From Mansonella perstans (lineage: Eukaryota > Nematoda > Chromadorea > Rhabditida > Onchocercidae): a stretch of DNA of 64,000 nucleotides. Under the pieces are notes generated by a model. It did no database searches. It was not told the DNA's origin and saw nothing but the letters and a program-made list of their open reading frames with translations. Positions 9,744 to 21,025 of this stretch are shown one piece after another. How positions within the stretch are numbered: position 1 is the first letter of the stretch; each line of letters opens with the position of its first letter. The position numbers and the translations under genes are program-made. The stretch spans positions 1 through 64,000 of the forward strand of contig JBAMDO010000190.1 in the NCBI GenBank assembly GCA_037074765.1, in the 5' to 3' direction.

Positions 9744-12494
9744 ATGAATTTTGAATTTCTCGCTGTCTTTACACTTTTTGTGGCCCATGCAACTGCAATC
9801 AATATCACTTCAACAGGTAAATTATCTGCACTTCAGCAAAATGATTCGAAATGAAATCCACTGTACATACTTGGAAAACTGAGTGATGCATTTGCTATCG
9901 TATGTTTTGCCATCATTTGAAAAATAAAGAAAAATTTAATTGAAATTTCAGGAAAAAGAAATAAACAAACGTACGAAGAATATTCATTAGAGAAAAAAAG
10001 AAGAATTAATCAAAAATACGACGAAGATCCATTACAGAAAACGTTTGTTCGTACTCCAGTAGGAACGATTATTGCTGAATATTTAGCCAAAGGAGATTTA
10101 CAAAATATGGCGTTAGTAATATTCTATTTGTGTGCAAATGCTCCTTAAAGTCAAATCATGTCCACTAAATTCCGTTATTTCACATACTAGTCATTGCAAG
10201 TGTGAAGCAAATTGCAACGAGTTAAAAACTTGAAATTGATTGGTTGAAAATAATTACAATGAATAGTTTTTAACATCATTTAACAGCGAAATTCCTGTCA
10301 TGTCTGAATGTGCAAACTTCGTATTAAATCGTCGAACCAAAATACTGCATTATCGGGATGGCAAAATAACTCCACCATACCTAGCGAAAGAATATGAACT
10401 CGTATTTCGAACAAATTTTACCGATCTAATGGTATGTCTCTTTTTGTTACTTTAAGTTTGAATTTAACGAAACAATATCGATTAGAAAGCTCAGTTATTT
10501 TGTTTTCAGAGGGTTTCCTCATCTAATTGTCTAAAATTTAAAGAAATTTCGGCTTTCATTGGTTTACAATGCTAATTTCGCTTCTTCAGCTTTCTAATAG
10601 CATAAATGGAAGAAAAATCCGGCAAAAATCAGAAATGAATTTGTACAAAGGGAAGATTTGACGACGTTATTTCATAAACTTTAAACTTAAGGACAGAATA
10701 AAATTCATGGCACACCATTGGTCGCCGTCTCAAGCTATTTTCTTTGGTAGCGAAAGGCCGCTGAATATAACTGTCGACCCGCTTTTATGCTATCTATTGA
10801 TGTTGACGTCTCAGAAAAATCATCTAAACATATTCGAAAAAATCCCACATGGTTTGCAGTGAATTTTTGAACTGACCATAATTAATCAATAAATGACGTT
10901 AAATTAGTACTTAGCAAACAAAATAGCTCGGATTATACAGTTATAGATACGGATGTCATAATTATCCCGAATGAAATGAAAGAAAAAGGAAGTCCAATGA
11001 ATGGAGTGATTATTCCGAGCAGTCGCTATCCAGACTTTCTTATGAGTAAATTTTCAATGAAAACCATCTTCCTCAATTCCATGGAAATGGAAGACATCTT
11101 GTTGGTCATTCTTTATATTTACAGAAACAAACTATAATTAATGTGACTTTTGATTATGCTGTAGTTAAGTGATGTTGAAATTCAACTGTTTTAATACAAA
11201 GATTGCAGTACTCTTAATGTCACTATCACATCGTCATCACATTTGAGTGACAATGTGACTTCTCTGTCTAATATAATAAGAACAGAATAAGACATAAAAT
11301 TTAATTTAGAAGTATAATTAGAATGTAATTCATTGATCTCCACAAGACCGATAAAAAATATGTCGAAGTTGGCTATTGTCATATTTGTTTTTGATTTATA
11401 ATCTAATTTTTTAGTGATGGAAGTTATAAATTATTGATCGAGCAATTAGAAGCGTTAAAAGTGAGTTTATTAAAAATCAACAGATAAGATGTGCCCCTTG
11501 AATCAATGCTTTCCATCTTCTAATGGATAAACATGAATTTAGGCATCGCTGAAGTTAGCCATTGTGATTAGTAACAGTGATAAACAACCAAAAGGTGCTA
11601 GAAATCGATCGTTAAATGCAGCCGAAATTATCAGGAGGGATATTGGTAACGCGTCGATTTGCGTTGTTGCTCAACCGGATACTCGAAAAGTGTGAGTCAG
11701 ATTTGGTAATATCTTGGTTACGAGATAAATCCGAAGCAGATTCACGGAATGTCTGATAGAGTTCCAAGCAATAATTTGATAATTGCGATGTTGGACAAAG
11801 TAATAAAATCAATATTATATCAGTTCTGACAGACAACGACTACTTTTATCGTTGTTTCAAGTGAAGAAGATTTCGAAGGGCAGCAGAAGAACGTGGTCTT
11901 AATGTTTTACGGATCTGCTGATGTACATGCATCGACCCTTGTTGTGAATAAAGATGACACCAAAGAGATGTTGAAAACAAAGTTTGAGGATTGGAAGGTT
12001 TGACGTTTTTATGGACTCTATTTCATGTTTAATCCCAATCGTTAATGTTGAAAAGTCGCTTTCCATTAAAATTTTATTGTTATATAAGTATTGTTTAATT
12101 TCACGTGGCTTTACGTGCTGTTGACACTTTCCAAAATATGCTCTTTTCGATGCTAATTTTGTGAAATTATCTCTTCTGCAGAAGAAATTGTTCTTCCTTG
12201 ACAGTCATGAAACAATGGCGTTCCATTTTACAGTGGTCAATGGGACTGAGCCTGAAGATAGTGAAGAGATATTCAGGTTAGATATTCAGAATTTTTAACG
12301 GGATGTTTGTGGTAGTTTGAGAAAATGAATTAATACATTTTTTTTTTTGCAGTAATGCATTCTCAGACATTCCTCTAAGCACGTTGCGTTTACTTGATGA
12401 AACATCGACGACTGGAGTAAGCTATGAAGTTCAAACTGGTTTCCATGAGGGTCCCGTTTATGTAATTATTGGAGTTGCAAAATACGGCCGATAA
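9744..12494 (+). pseudogene. Secreted-protein gene, copy B (probably inactive)
   Basis: Paralogue of 1835-4588. Exons: 9744-9816, 9952-10111, 10287-10431, 10692-10851, 10908-11100, 11415-11460, 11543-11691, 11824-11997, 12182-12276, 12353-12494. The signal peptide is identical to copy A. Exon 2 is 45 bp longer in frame, an internal repeat of the NQxYxExxLxK kind. Exons 4-7 carry many replacements. In exon 8 an 11-base deletion after TTTCAAG puts a TGA in the frame that is open in copy A. In exon 10 one extra A (GCAAAATACGG against GCAAATACGG) shifts the end to a TAA at 12492-12494, removing about 15 C-terminal residues. Exons 9 and 10 are otherwise identical to copy A. The exon 7/8 phase conflict seen in copy A is also present. 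Product unknown. Confidence 0.6.
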
Positions 12495-13766
12495 AATCGA
12501 ATTACGGAAAATCCTCAGCAGTTGATACCATAAAAATATTGTTATTGTGATAAACATTTGATAAAATATACAAACTGAAATAATATATACAAAACAAATA
12601 ATATATAATATATAAAAATAATATATAAAATATACAAAACTTGAAGTAAATGTTTTCTCGTTTGTTACAATAAGATGATAATCCGGTGTAAAAAAATCGC
12701 CAGTAGAGTTGCTTATTATTGGGTAAATTAAATGCAATGCTCGAAATTTTGAATAATAACAAAAAACTGTTGAACAATACATATTCAACAGACAACAATG
12801 TTCAGCAGTATAAGAGGAAAAAGTTATAGATGATAAGCATAATTAAAGTTGAAGTGAGGCAGGAAAGAATTGTTTTAAATTAACGAAATAAAAAATCAAA
12901 AGAAGAAGGGAAGAGTTTTTGAGTCAATTATAATAATTAACAGTTAATTGTCGAATGACATGACCTATAGATAAAATAATGAATATAACCAATATAATGA
13001 ATATAACCAATATGTCAAAATCAAAAATTTTCAAGGAGAGTATTGCAAATATGTTTCTAGCTCAATAAAATATGCATTTGTTTTGTATGATAATATGTAA
13101 GAAGATTACAGCAGGAAATTATTGTTGCAAAGCAAGAAATAGTTACTAAAAAATCCGTCAGCAAATCAAAGATCATCCATTTGGTTGACAACTTGACATT
13201 GCATGCTTATGAAGAATCGGATAAATAATCGCTTGTTTAACAATAAATTAACAACAAATTTAACAGAGAAGCCAATTTTGCTAATGAATATTGCTGTAAT
13301 TACTGTTGTGCTAACAGTGCTAATTTTCATGACAATGATTATTACCATTACTGTAATTTTTATATTCTGTAAGCTCATCTGATTTCCTTTAAATTGTAAA
13401 AACATTAAGAAATTAAAAATATTTGCTTGACATTTTTCTTGTTGATTTTAATTTGAGACTTTGTTTGTTGACTGTTTGTTAACTTTTGTTAATTGTTTGT
13501 TAATTTGCGACTACAAGTTTTTCATTTCTGTTATAGGCACATTCTGTATGTCTAAATGTTCACCTTCAAGTTATATCACTGCCAGTTAATATGTTTCGCC
13601 TTCCGAGTATAATACAGGACAGTAAAGAAATTGTTTTAAAACTCCTATATCAAACTGAGATAATGGAATTAAATGCTGCATTCTGATGACAGCACCAAAG
13701 ATGTTATGGCATTTGATTCTCATACTTTTGCGTGTGTTCCCTGAATTATGCACTAATTGTTGATTC

Positions 13767-15379
13767 TTTCTGTTTGGCCTAGAACGAAAGTTTTTCAGAT
13801 GGGCCTAACTGTGTCAAAAAAAATGAATAGCATAAAATATGTCATTTATTAGCCTATCCTGTGTACTTGTGGAGCATCCGAGATGTGCTTTTGCTTTTTT
13901 CAAAAACATTAGTATGATATTAGTATTTGCAATTAGATCCAAGTGTTGCCCGAGTTTGATAATTGTGAAATTATCATTGTCATAAAGTAAACTAATAACA
14001 TCACGTTTTTTTGGAAATGTAACCCTGCATGAATACCGAAATTCCTTTGTGACTTATTTTCCCATTGTCATTTTTCAAATTAATTTTCACAGGATTTCAT
14101 CCTTCTGTCTGGTCGATTGACTTTAACTGTCATTTTCATTGTCGCATAATCCGGACATATCACTCAACTATTAACTTTTGCATTTTTTTCTTTTGGAACA
14201 GCTCAATATTATATGACATTTTAATTATTGACAAGTTTTGCTTCATTCACAATGGCGGGAAAGTCAACATTAGCTTCATCAACTTCTAATAAAGTCCTGT
14301 AAAATTAAAAAATTTTACTTAAATTAATCAAATTAATTAAATCAAAACCTATTGATAACATAATGCGCTAAGCAAGTTACAAATTGATTTAAAAGTACTG
14401 ACATAAAAAATGCGAGAAAGCAAATGAATGTTTTCAAATATTCCGTTTGGTAAATTATTGGATCTTTTATTCTTGTTTCATTTCCCTCTTCAAATTTTCC
14501 TAAAAATCATTTCCCTTTTTTTAAAACTCTTTAACTTCTTTCTTTCCATCAATCGATAATGTATACATTATGAAATATCATATAGTATGTGAATTAAATT
14601 TTAATACGTTTTAAGAAAATACATTTTAATTTTTTTTTTAAATCAATTATAAGTGAGCAGGAACAAAAATATTTGCTTTCATCAGATGAAAATTACACTG
14701 ACTCGAATTATTCATCAAAATCTAAAATTAAATTCAAAATTAAGGAATTAAATTTTGCAAAAAAAAAAACCAAATTATTTCCGGAATCACTGCTATCATC
14801 ATCAATGAGAAATAAATTCCTAACAAAATTTGCATTTGCCCAGCAACTGAAATTTCATCATTTGGACAAATAAATATTAACTTTTGAAATTTTTCTTTGA
14901 ATTTTACTGAAAGAGAAAGTAAAAAATCAATCAATTTCGATTAAAACTAAACAACGATCAATTAATTTATTTTTTAGCGGAAAAAAAAAAACGAAAATTA
15001 GAAGTTTGAGGAGATTCTTAGAAAATTTTTTCAATTGCAAAAATTTTTTCCCTAATTTCAATTACTTCATATAATGAATTACTTTTTTTTTCAGTTTCCT
15101 TACAGTCGTAGTCTAAAAGCAAAAAAAAAGAACAATGCTAATTTGTTAGAGTCACCGATCTGCTTTTAATCACAACAAAATTTAACAATGGCCAGTGAAC
15201 AAATCATTTAAAATTTATATTGCGAAAAGAAGCTATTCATTGTAATAATTTGCATAAATGAAAAAATTATTTGGGAATAAAAATACTGGTTGAATAAAAA
15301 AATAAAATAATTCCGGTGAAGTGGCGTAACGTGGCGGTCTAACGTAGGATTGCGAATTTCTAGAATCCAACCGGTTTTA
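13767..15379. other. Intergenic region between duplication and NAP1 gene
   Basis: AT-rich. A stretch at 14673-14873 (66 codons, Lys/Ser-rich, with KTKLFPESLLSSSMRNK) has slightly coding-like composition, but it has no partner exon or homologue I recognise and is not called. Just before the NAP1 start is a direct repeat of GTGGCG/TAACG words (about 15320-15345). Otherwise I see nothing. Confidence 0.5.
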
Positions 15380-15385
15380 GAATAG
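15380..15385 (+). promoter_or_regulatory. Acceptor-like site before NAP1 ATG
   Basis: GGTTTTAG ends at 15380, five bases before the ATG at 15386. This is compatible with spliced-leader addition and supports this start. Confidence 0.4.
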
Positions 15386-16435
15386 ATGATGAAGTCGACG
15401 GCTGAATTGATTAAACCAAGTGGTGATAATGCGGAAGGCAAGAAGTTTATCAGCACCCTTCCTAAAAGCATCAAGCGACGAATTCAGGCACTGAAGAAAC
15501 TGCAAGTCGAAGGTATTAATGTTAAAGCCCATTTCTATGAACGTGTGCATCAGTTAATAGTAGAATTTGCTCCAATGTTCACTGCTTTGCATAAAAAGAG
15601 AAAGGCGATTATAACTGGAAAATATGAACCCACCGACGATGAGGCTAATTTTCCTATTCTGCATGATCATATAGCGAAAAAAACAGAGCAAATGGAAGAA
15701 GCATCAGTACCGGAACCCAATCAACCAACAAAAGGCATCCCAAATTTTTGGTTACACCTGCTTAAAAATGTAGATCGTATTGGTGAGATGATCCAAGAAT
15801 ACGATGAACCAGTACTTCAGCATCTTACTGATGTAAGGTGTGACGTCCAGACTAAACCGGATTCATATATTCTGACATTCCATTTCGAACCCAACGAATA
15901 TTTCACCCAGACAGAGTTGAAGAAATTTTATACTTTGCGAGTTGCTCCGGATGAAGACAATATTTTTGATTACGATGGTCCAGTAATAATCAATGCTAAA
16001 GGTACTGAAATAGATTGGAAGAATGGAAAAAACGTTACAAGAAAGGTTATTAAGAAGAAGCAGAAGAAAGGGAATGGTGCTTATCGCTTCATCACACAAA
16101 CTGTCAAAGCGGAATCTTTCTTCAATTTCTTCGATTCTCCACCAATGAAAAATAAGGATGAAATCAGTGAGGATGATGATTATACCGAAGCACACGAACT
16201 ATTGAAAGCTGATTTTGAGATTGGCCAATTGTTCCGTGACCAAGTTGTACCTAGAGCGGTGCTTTATTATATAAAGGAAGCGACGGAGGTGAATGATATG
16301 TTAGAATATGGTAGCGATGAATACGAAGATGAGATGGAACTGCCTGATGAAAGCGATAATGAATCTGAAGCTAATAATGGTTTTAAAATTGAAATTAAAA
16401 AGTTGTTCGAAATGATTAAAGAGTTCTTCAATTAA
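15386..16435 (+). CDS. nap-1: Nucleosome assembly protein, NAP1 family (intronless)
   Basis: A histone chaperone of the NAP1/SET family that binds H2A-H2B and shuttles between cytoplasm and nucleus. The 349-residue frame is uninterrupted. An N-terminal helix region leads into the dimerisation helix (about 35-60). The NAP fold follows, with GIPNFWLHLLKN near 112-123. The conserved basic segment is at about 206-230 (IDWKNGKNVTRKVIKKKQKK), followed by ESFFNFF and the DFEIGQLFRDQVVPRAVLYY signature. An acidic stretch lies at about 305-335. The C-terminus is unusual: after the acidic part it ends FKIEIKKLFEMIKEFFN, not with the Cys-containing CKQQ-type end of vertebrate NAP1L proteins. A second ATG directly follows the first; either could start. 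It is the only intact conserved gene here without introns, which suggests a retrocopy, although no poly(A) scar or target duplication is visible. Confidence 0.95.
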   Translation: MMKSTAELIKPSGDNAEGKKFISTLPKSIKRRIQALKKLQVEGINVKAHFYERVHQLIVEFAPMFTALHKKRKAIITGKYEPTDDEANFPILHDHIAKKTEQMEEASVPEPNQPTKGIPNFWLHLLKNVDRIGEMIQEYDEPVLQHLTDVRCDVQTKPDSYILTFHFEPNEYFTQTELKKFYTLRVAPDEDNIFDYDGPVIINAKGTEIDWKNGKNVTRKVIKKKQKKGNGAYRFITQTVKAESFFNFFDSPPMKNKDEISEDDDYTEAHELLKADFEIGQLFRDQVVPRAVLYYIKEATEVNDMLEYGSDEYEDEMELPDESDNESEANNGFKIEIKKLFEMIKEFFN

Positions 16436-16543
16436 ATTCATTATCGCAATTGTATTCAAATAGATAAACTAAATTTGAAGAGAATTTAAAAAAGAATATT
16501 CGTATTTTTTCGTAATAGCCTCTACCACTGGAATCATTTGCTT

Positions 16544-16549
16544 AATAAA
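16544..16549 (+). terminator. AATAAA polyadenylation signal for NAP1 gene
   Basis: AATAAA 109 bp after the stop at 16435, the nearest candidate downstream. Confidence 0.5.
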
Positions 16550-17351
16550 GTCATTCATATCTGTGCTGTCGAAGTGTTTTACCCTGTTTTATTGTTTTTT
16601 TTTCAATGTTTACAGGCATGCATGATTGCGCAAAAATTACAGTGAAGAATAGAATTATGAAGGCTATTCATTGTTGACAAAATTCATTAATAAGAAGTAG
16701 TATGAAATACTAAGAATGTTAAGAAATGGAATATTATCAGTTATCAAATGATAAAATTAATTTTAAACTTCACTATCAAAATGATCGCATCCATATGCAC
16801 AGTCTACTGAAACAGATTGAAAAATTAAAACAAAATCAGAGACAAATCATTTCATTCAAGTGGCTTATCTTCTTATATCACCGGATTTATTACAAAATAA
16901 TGGCGGAAAGAAGTGATATACTATAATCATGGTATGATACAGCATCATGATACGGTATTATAGTATTTTCATGCTTGCTAATGTTGCTTTATTCTTTCAT
17001 ATTTTATTATATCAAAATGATAATATTAAATGTGGTATGCTATACAGTAGGCTCGCTATTTTACAACATTTTGTAATCATTATATAGTACAATACACAAG
17101 TATAATCTAGATCGCAGCATATTTAGCTTCGATTTCAAATTTCAATTATCATTCAGAAATCTGCGCCTTTTTTTCTACTTTTTACGCTTAACTTTTTCAA
17201 GTATTTTTTCTCGGTAAATACTGGACTGTAGAACTGTAGAACACATACTGTAGAACTGAATACTGTAAATAGACTGTAAACGATAAAAGTATTGCAATCA
17301 TATAATTTTAACATCAGTTTTCTGGAGCATTTCTATTTGATCCAAGAATGA

Positions 17352-17761
17352 ATGTGTATAAAGCTAATCTTCTTGCCAATATGTATGAGTGAGAAAAGGA
17401 ATATGTTGCTGTACCAATATTACAAATCCGGCATATTACCAGATGTTAAGGAATGTTCAACAATGGAGCCGAATTATTCAGTAGAATTAATTGGATACGG
17501 TACGGAATGTGGCACGGATTATTGGTTATTCAAAAACAGCTGGGGTGAAAAGTAAGTATAATCTTTAAAATTTATTGATATTTTCAGCAACGAATCTTGA
17601 TGAGTTTTAAACTGAATCTTAATTCCAAAAATTATTTTCGAGGGAGTAAACGCTGTTTTACAAAAGACACTTTCAGATGGGGTGACCAAGGTTTCTTCAA
17701 GATCGTGCGCGGCATCAATGCCTGCAAAGTTGAAACTTTTGTAGTATCGGTTGGCTTGTGA
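17352..17761 (+). pseudogene. Papain-family cysteine protease, C-terminal remnant with lost catalytic His
   Basis: Two exons, 17352-17551 and 17677-17761, join cleanly (GGTGAAA A|A TGG) to give the C-terminal part of a C1 (papain/cathepsin-like) peptidase: YYKSGILPDVKECS, then NYSVELIGYG, YWLFKNSWGEKWGDQGFFK, IVRGINACKVE and a stop. In active members the segment reads N-H-A/G-V; here the catalytic His is Tyr. The Asn of KNSWG is kept. No exon with the propeptide or the CGSCW active-site cysteine is visible in the 900 bp upstream. The 5' limit of the first exon is uncertain. Most likely an inactive 5'-truncated relic, less likely the end of a non-catalytic paralogue. It lies downstream of NAP1 on the same strand. 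Confidence 0.75.
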
Positions 17762-19115
17762 AAACTGAATCTTGCAACGAATTCCAGATTTCTTCCATGA
17801 TTTCATAGTGAATTGAGCGAATTGAAAATGACCGTTCTCGTATATAATCATCTTATGAAGAACTTCAATTAAATGATACAACCGCAGAACATAATATCTT
17901 CAGTGATTTGTAATATTTCAACCAAATATATTTATTCCTCATTGTGGATGCTACAATTATATTCCTAATTTTTTGTAAAATCCATTACCAACTTCTTCAC
18001 TTACCAATTCCAAAAAAATTCTTTCAAAAAACTTCATAGTCATAATGCTACAATTTACTTACTCTAAAAAACAAAACAACAAATAACACTAAAGACAGAA
18101 TTGCCTAATGTTTAGATGAATCTCCGCCTTGTAATACAAATATTGCTTCTGTTTGTCTCAAAAGCTCTACAGATACACATAAATATCCATTCCCCAAGAC
18201 TTATTATTTCGTCCGTTTCTTACAAAACACTAATTAATTTAAACATTTGACATTTAGAAATATACCACTTTGTGATTCACCTTTCATAGAGAGAGAAAAA
18301 TGATAGTCTATTTTTCCTACTTCAAACTGCTTCGTATGAATTATTTATCGAAACAACTACTTAAATCAATATCCCTCATTCCCATATTTCTGTAAACATT
18401 TCTTCATTAGAAACTTATTCCATATAATTTTCCACCAAAATACGGCAGACTGTTATTTAATAGATTTGATACCCGTAAGACTGGAATAATTCCGAACTGA
18501 AATAGGAAAAAAAACAAAGCCAGAAAGGTATAGCCCAGCAGGTACACAAAAAGGGGCACTAAGAACCCACACACATTTGCTCAAACAAAAAATTAGTATG
18601 TACAATTTTCATCATTTCATCAATGTCCACGTTTTGAGGCAAAGTAATGATTACCAATAATTCGATAGCCAAATGTACTTATGAAAAGCTGTTGTTTCAA
18701 ACAGAAATGTGATTTCTAAAAAAAAAAAAAAAAAAAAAAAATACAGAACGATTAAGGGCAAAATCCAATGTAATATACATATATATGAAAAAAAAAAAAA
18801 AAAAAAAACACGCAGCAAACGATACAAAATATTAAAAGACTGCAAATCTCATAGTGTCCATGAGAGATGATGAGAAAAATAAAAAGAACCTTTCAATTTT
18901 AACCATATTTTCTTTATAAATCACATCAAACATTTCTATTTCGTACTTTTTTGCCAGTATATCAACTTTTATTAGTTAAAAAGATATACTGTATCTTTTA
19001 TACAATCAAATGTAAGCATATCACCTAAAATCATCCTCGATCCTCGATTAAAAAATATAAATTACGGAGAGCTTTTAGCTTTTACAATTAAAGTCAGGAA
19101 GATACTGTGACTTGA
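17762..19115. other. Intergenic region between protease relic and DnaJ 3' end
   Basis: AT-rich with two long A-runs (about 18719-18741 and 18788-18808). On the minus strand an AATAAA (TTTATT at 18968-18973) lies about 145 bp beyond the DnaJ stop, and another at 17931-17936. Nothing else is seen. Confidence 0.5.
18968..18973 (-). terminator. Candidate polyadenylation signal of the DnaJ gene
   Basis: AATAAA on the minus strand about 145 bp past the stop codon at 19116; the closest candidate. Confidence 0.45.
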
Positions 19116-21025
19116 TCACGCCGATAATGCATTCATTATCAGTTCCTTCGAAGCTAATGAAAGTGATTCTGGAAATTTCACATCAAATTCAACAATCAAA
19201 TCACCACGTCGTCCCGCCATTTTAGGATTCGGTAATCCTTGTCCTGTCAGCCTTTAAATAAATCATTCATTGGACAATAGGAATGAAAAACGACTTGGTT
19301 ATTAACAGATCATTAAGAATATGCAATACCGCTTGGAAAAACTATAAATTTTGAGTTACTGAATACCATTTCTCATACTGGGGCCGTTTCAAACACATTC
19401 GAAAACTGGAAGGGTTTTTCACAAACTGATCAAGCAGATGGAAACTCAGGTAATGTTTTTGGCGCAACATGCCTTTGTTAATAAAATGCTATCTTAGAAA
19501 TAAAGGAAACAAACCTCCTGGACGTATTTGGTCGAACAACGTCGTTGATACGCAACGGATATGTTGTACCATCCAGAGTTGGAACATTTACGACCGTTCC
19601 ACACAGAGCGTCACGCAGCGCCAGCTTGTGTATGTAGCGAATATCCGCACCTTCGCGCTGAATAAATAAATAATCAGAAATTCAAAAAAATTTTCTATCC
19701 TACTCTTCAGCAATTTTATTTTTACAAACTATTATAAAACCAAGTACAGGACTACCTTGAATTTAGGATGATGTTTGTCTTTAATAACAAACACTATGTC
19801 AGCAGGAACACGTCCTGGATGTTGGTCACCTTCTTTGGGGAACGTGATCTTGGTCCCACTTTTCCAACCAGGTTTAATATTGATCGTCAATACTTTGTCC
19901 TCTATCCGTGTCGATTGTCCATCCGGTGCTAATACTTTCCTGTACAAATCAGAAAACAATGCTTGCCAACATGTAATATGTCTCAGCATAGAAGGAAAAA
20001 GTTGAAATCGATGAGTTATGAAGTGATACTTATAAAAAATCATAACAATTTTAATAACTGCAGAAAGAAATTACATGAATCACCTGGTAATTTTCATTTT
20101 TTTTGTACAGCCTTTGTATATATCCTCTAACGAGACCAGCAGTTCATGCTGTACAACAGGATCTTGACGCTGACGCTGTCGTGAATGACCTCCAATACCG
20201 AAGGGCATTCCTGGAAAATCTACAGGAGCATCCTTTATTTCGAAGTTTTTCATTCATAAAGAATTATGAAAATCAGTAGATTACCCTCAACCCTAAATAT
20301 CTCCAATGTTAAAATTTCAAAGTCTAATGCAGGAAATGATGCAATACCAAAATGTATATCATCGCCACCGGTTGAAAAGAAAAGCTGCGGTCCACCTCCA
20401 GCACTGGAACCAGCAGAAAAGAACGTCGAGAATGGATCATTACCACCAAAGAATTGCGCAAACATTTGCATCGGATCTCCTCTGCAAATTATGTTACTTG
20501 CTAAAAGAATGGAAAGAAATGAAATGAACTTAGACTTACTGTTCGGCTACCTAGAACTGTAGAGTCGATTGTTTTATGCGCTAAACATTTACAATTAACT
20601 TTTACTGCGATCGGCAATCTCAAATGAGCTTACTTTTGGACAACAAAAAGGGCTTACTGAAATTCATAATGGACACCGCCAGGACCTGCGAATCCTCCTT
20701 CTCCTCCTTTCAGCCCATCTTCACCAAATTTATCATAAATTTCTTTCTTCTTCGGATCCGACAGCACATCGTACGCTTCCGCTACTTCCTGAAATTGAAA
20801 ATTACATATCAGATATGATTAGTCATGAAATTCTGAGGATTTTACAAAATTGCTGAAACTTTTTGCCAATTAATTTCGGGAACAAACCTTAAATCTTGCT
20901 TCAGCACCAGGTTCTTTATTTTTGTCCGGATGGTACTTCAATGCCATTTTACGGTATGCCTTCTTGATATCGTCATCACTGGCACCTTTTGCAATTCCCA
21001 GCACTTTGTAATAATCCTTGCCCAT
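19116..21025 (-). CDS. dnj-13: Type II DnaJ/Hsp40 co-chaperone (DNAJB1/DNAJB4-like)
   Basis: Hsp70 co-chaperone that delivers clients and stimulates ATP hydrolysis, cytosolic/nuclear. Seven exons on the minus strand: 21025-20888, 20788-20658, 20481-20348, 20210-20084, 19939-19756, 19657-19515, 19251-19116. All introns are GT-AG in consistent phase, giving 330 residues, the usual length for this class. J domain at residues 1-70 (starts [15 protein letters not shown]) with HPD inside [12 protein letters not shown] short Gly/Phe region follows, then the DNAJB-type [20 protein letters not shown]. Two C-terminal client-binding domains include [37 protein letters not shown] and [10 protein letters not shown]. 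There is no Cys-rich zinc region, so it is type II. An acceptor 15 nt before the ATG (21041-21042) indicates a 5' UTR intron or trans-splicing. A strong heat-shock element lies upstream at 22561-22590. Confidence 0.95.

Larger units (their letters stand above)
7419..13766. repeat. Tandem duplication unit, copy B
   Basis: Direct repeat of copy A in the same orientation. Relative to A it carries an extra 466 bp near 8911-9376 (an inverted segment plus a duplicated flank). It lacks A's 4640-5528, with about 65 bp of AT-only sequence (12573-12640) at that junction. It has small in-frame and out-of-frame indels in the secreted-protein gene. The unit is preceded by a 34 bp tandem repeat (7371-7450) built from the same text that opens the unit. 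Confidence 0.95.

Noticed and set aside
12390..12798. Minus-strand ORF of 132 codons, very rich in Tyr, Ile and Phe.
   Set aside because: It overlaps exon 10 of the secreted-protein gene on the opposite strand and an AT-only filler; a by-product of composition.
13166..13405. Minus-strand ORF of 79 codons, conserved at 6064-6303.
   Set aside because: Conservation is explained by the recent duplication of the whole unit. The composition is not coding-like and the differences do not favour silent sites.
14673..14873. 66-codon Lys/Ser-rich ORF upstream of NAP1.
   Set aside because: No recognisable domain, no clear start or splice context. Kept only as a note in the intergenic entry.
18719..18808. 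Two long A-runs that could be retroposon tails.
   Set aside because: Neither has a distinct body sequence or flanking duplication; such runs are common in this window.
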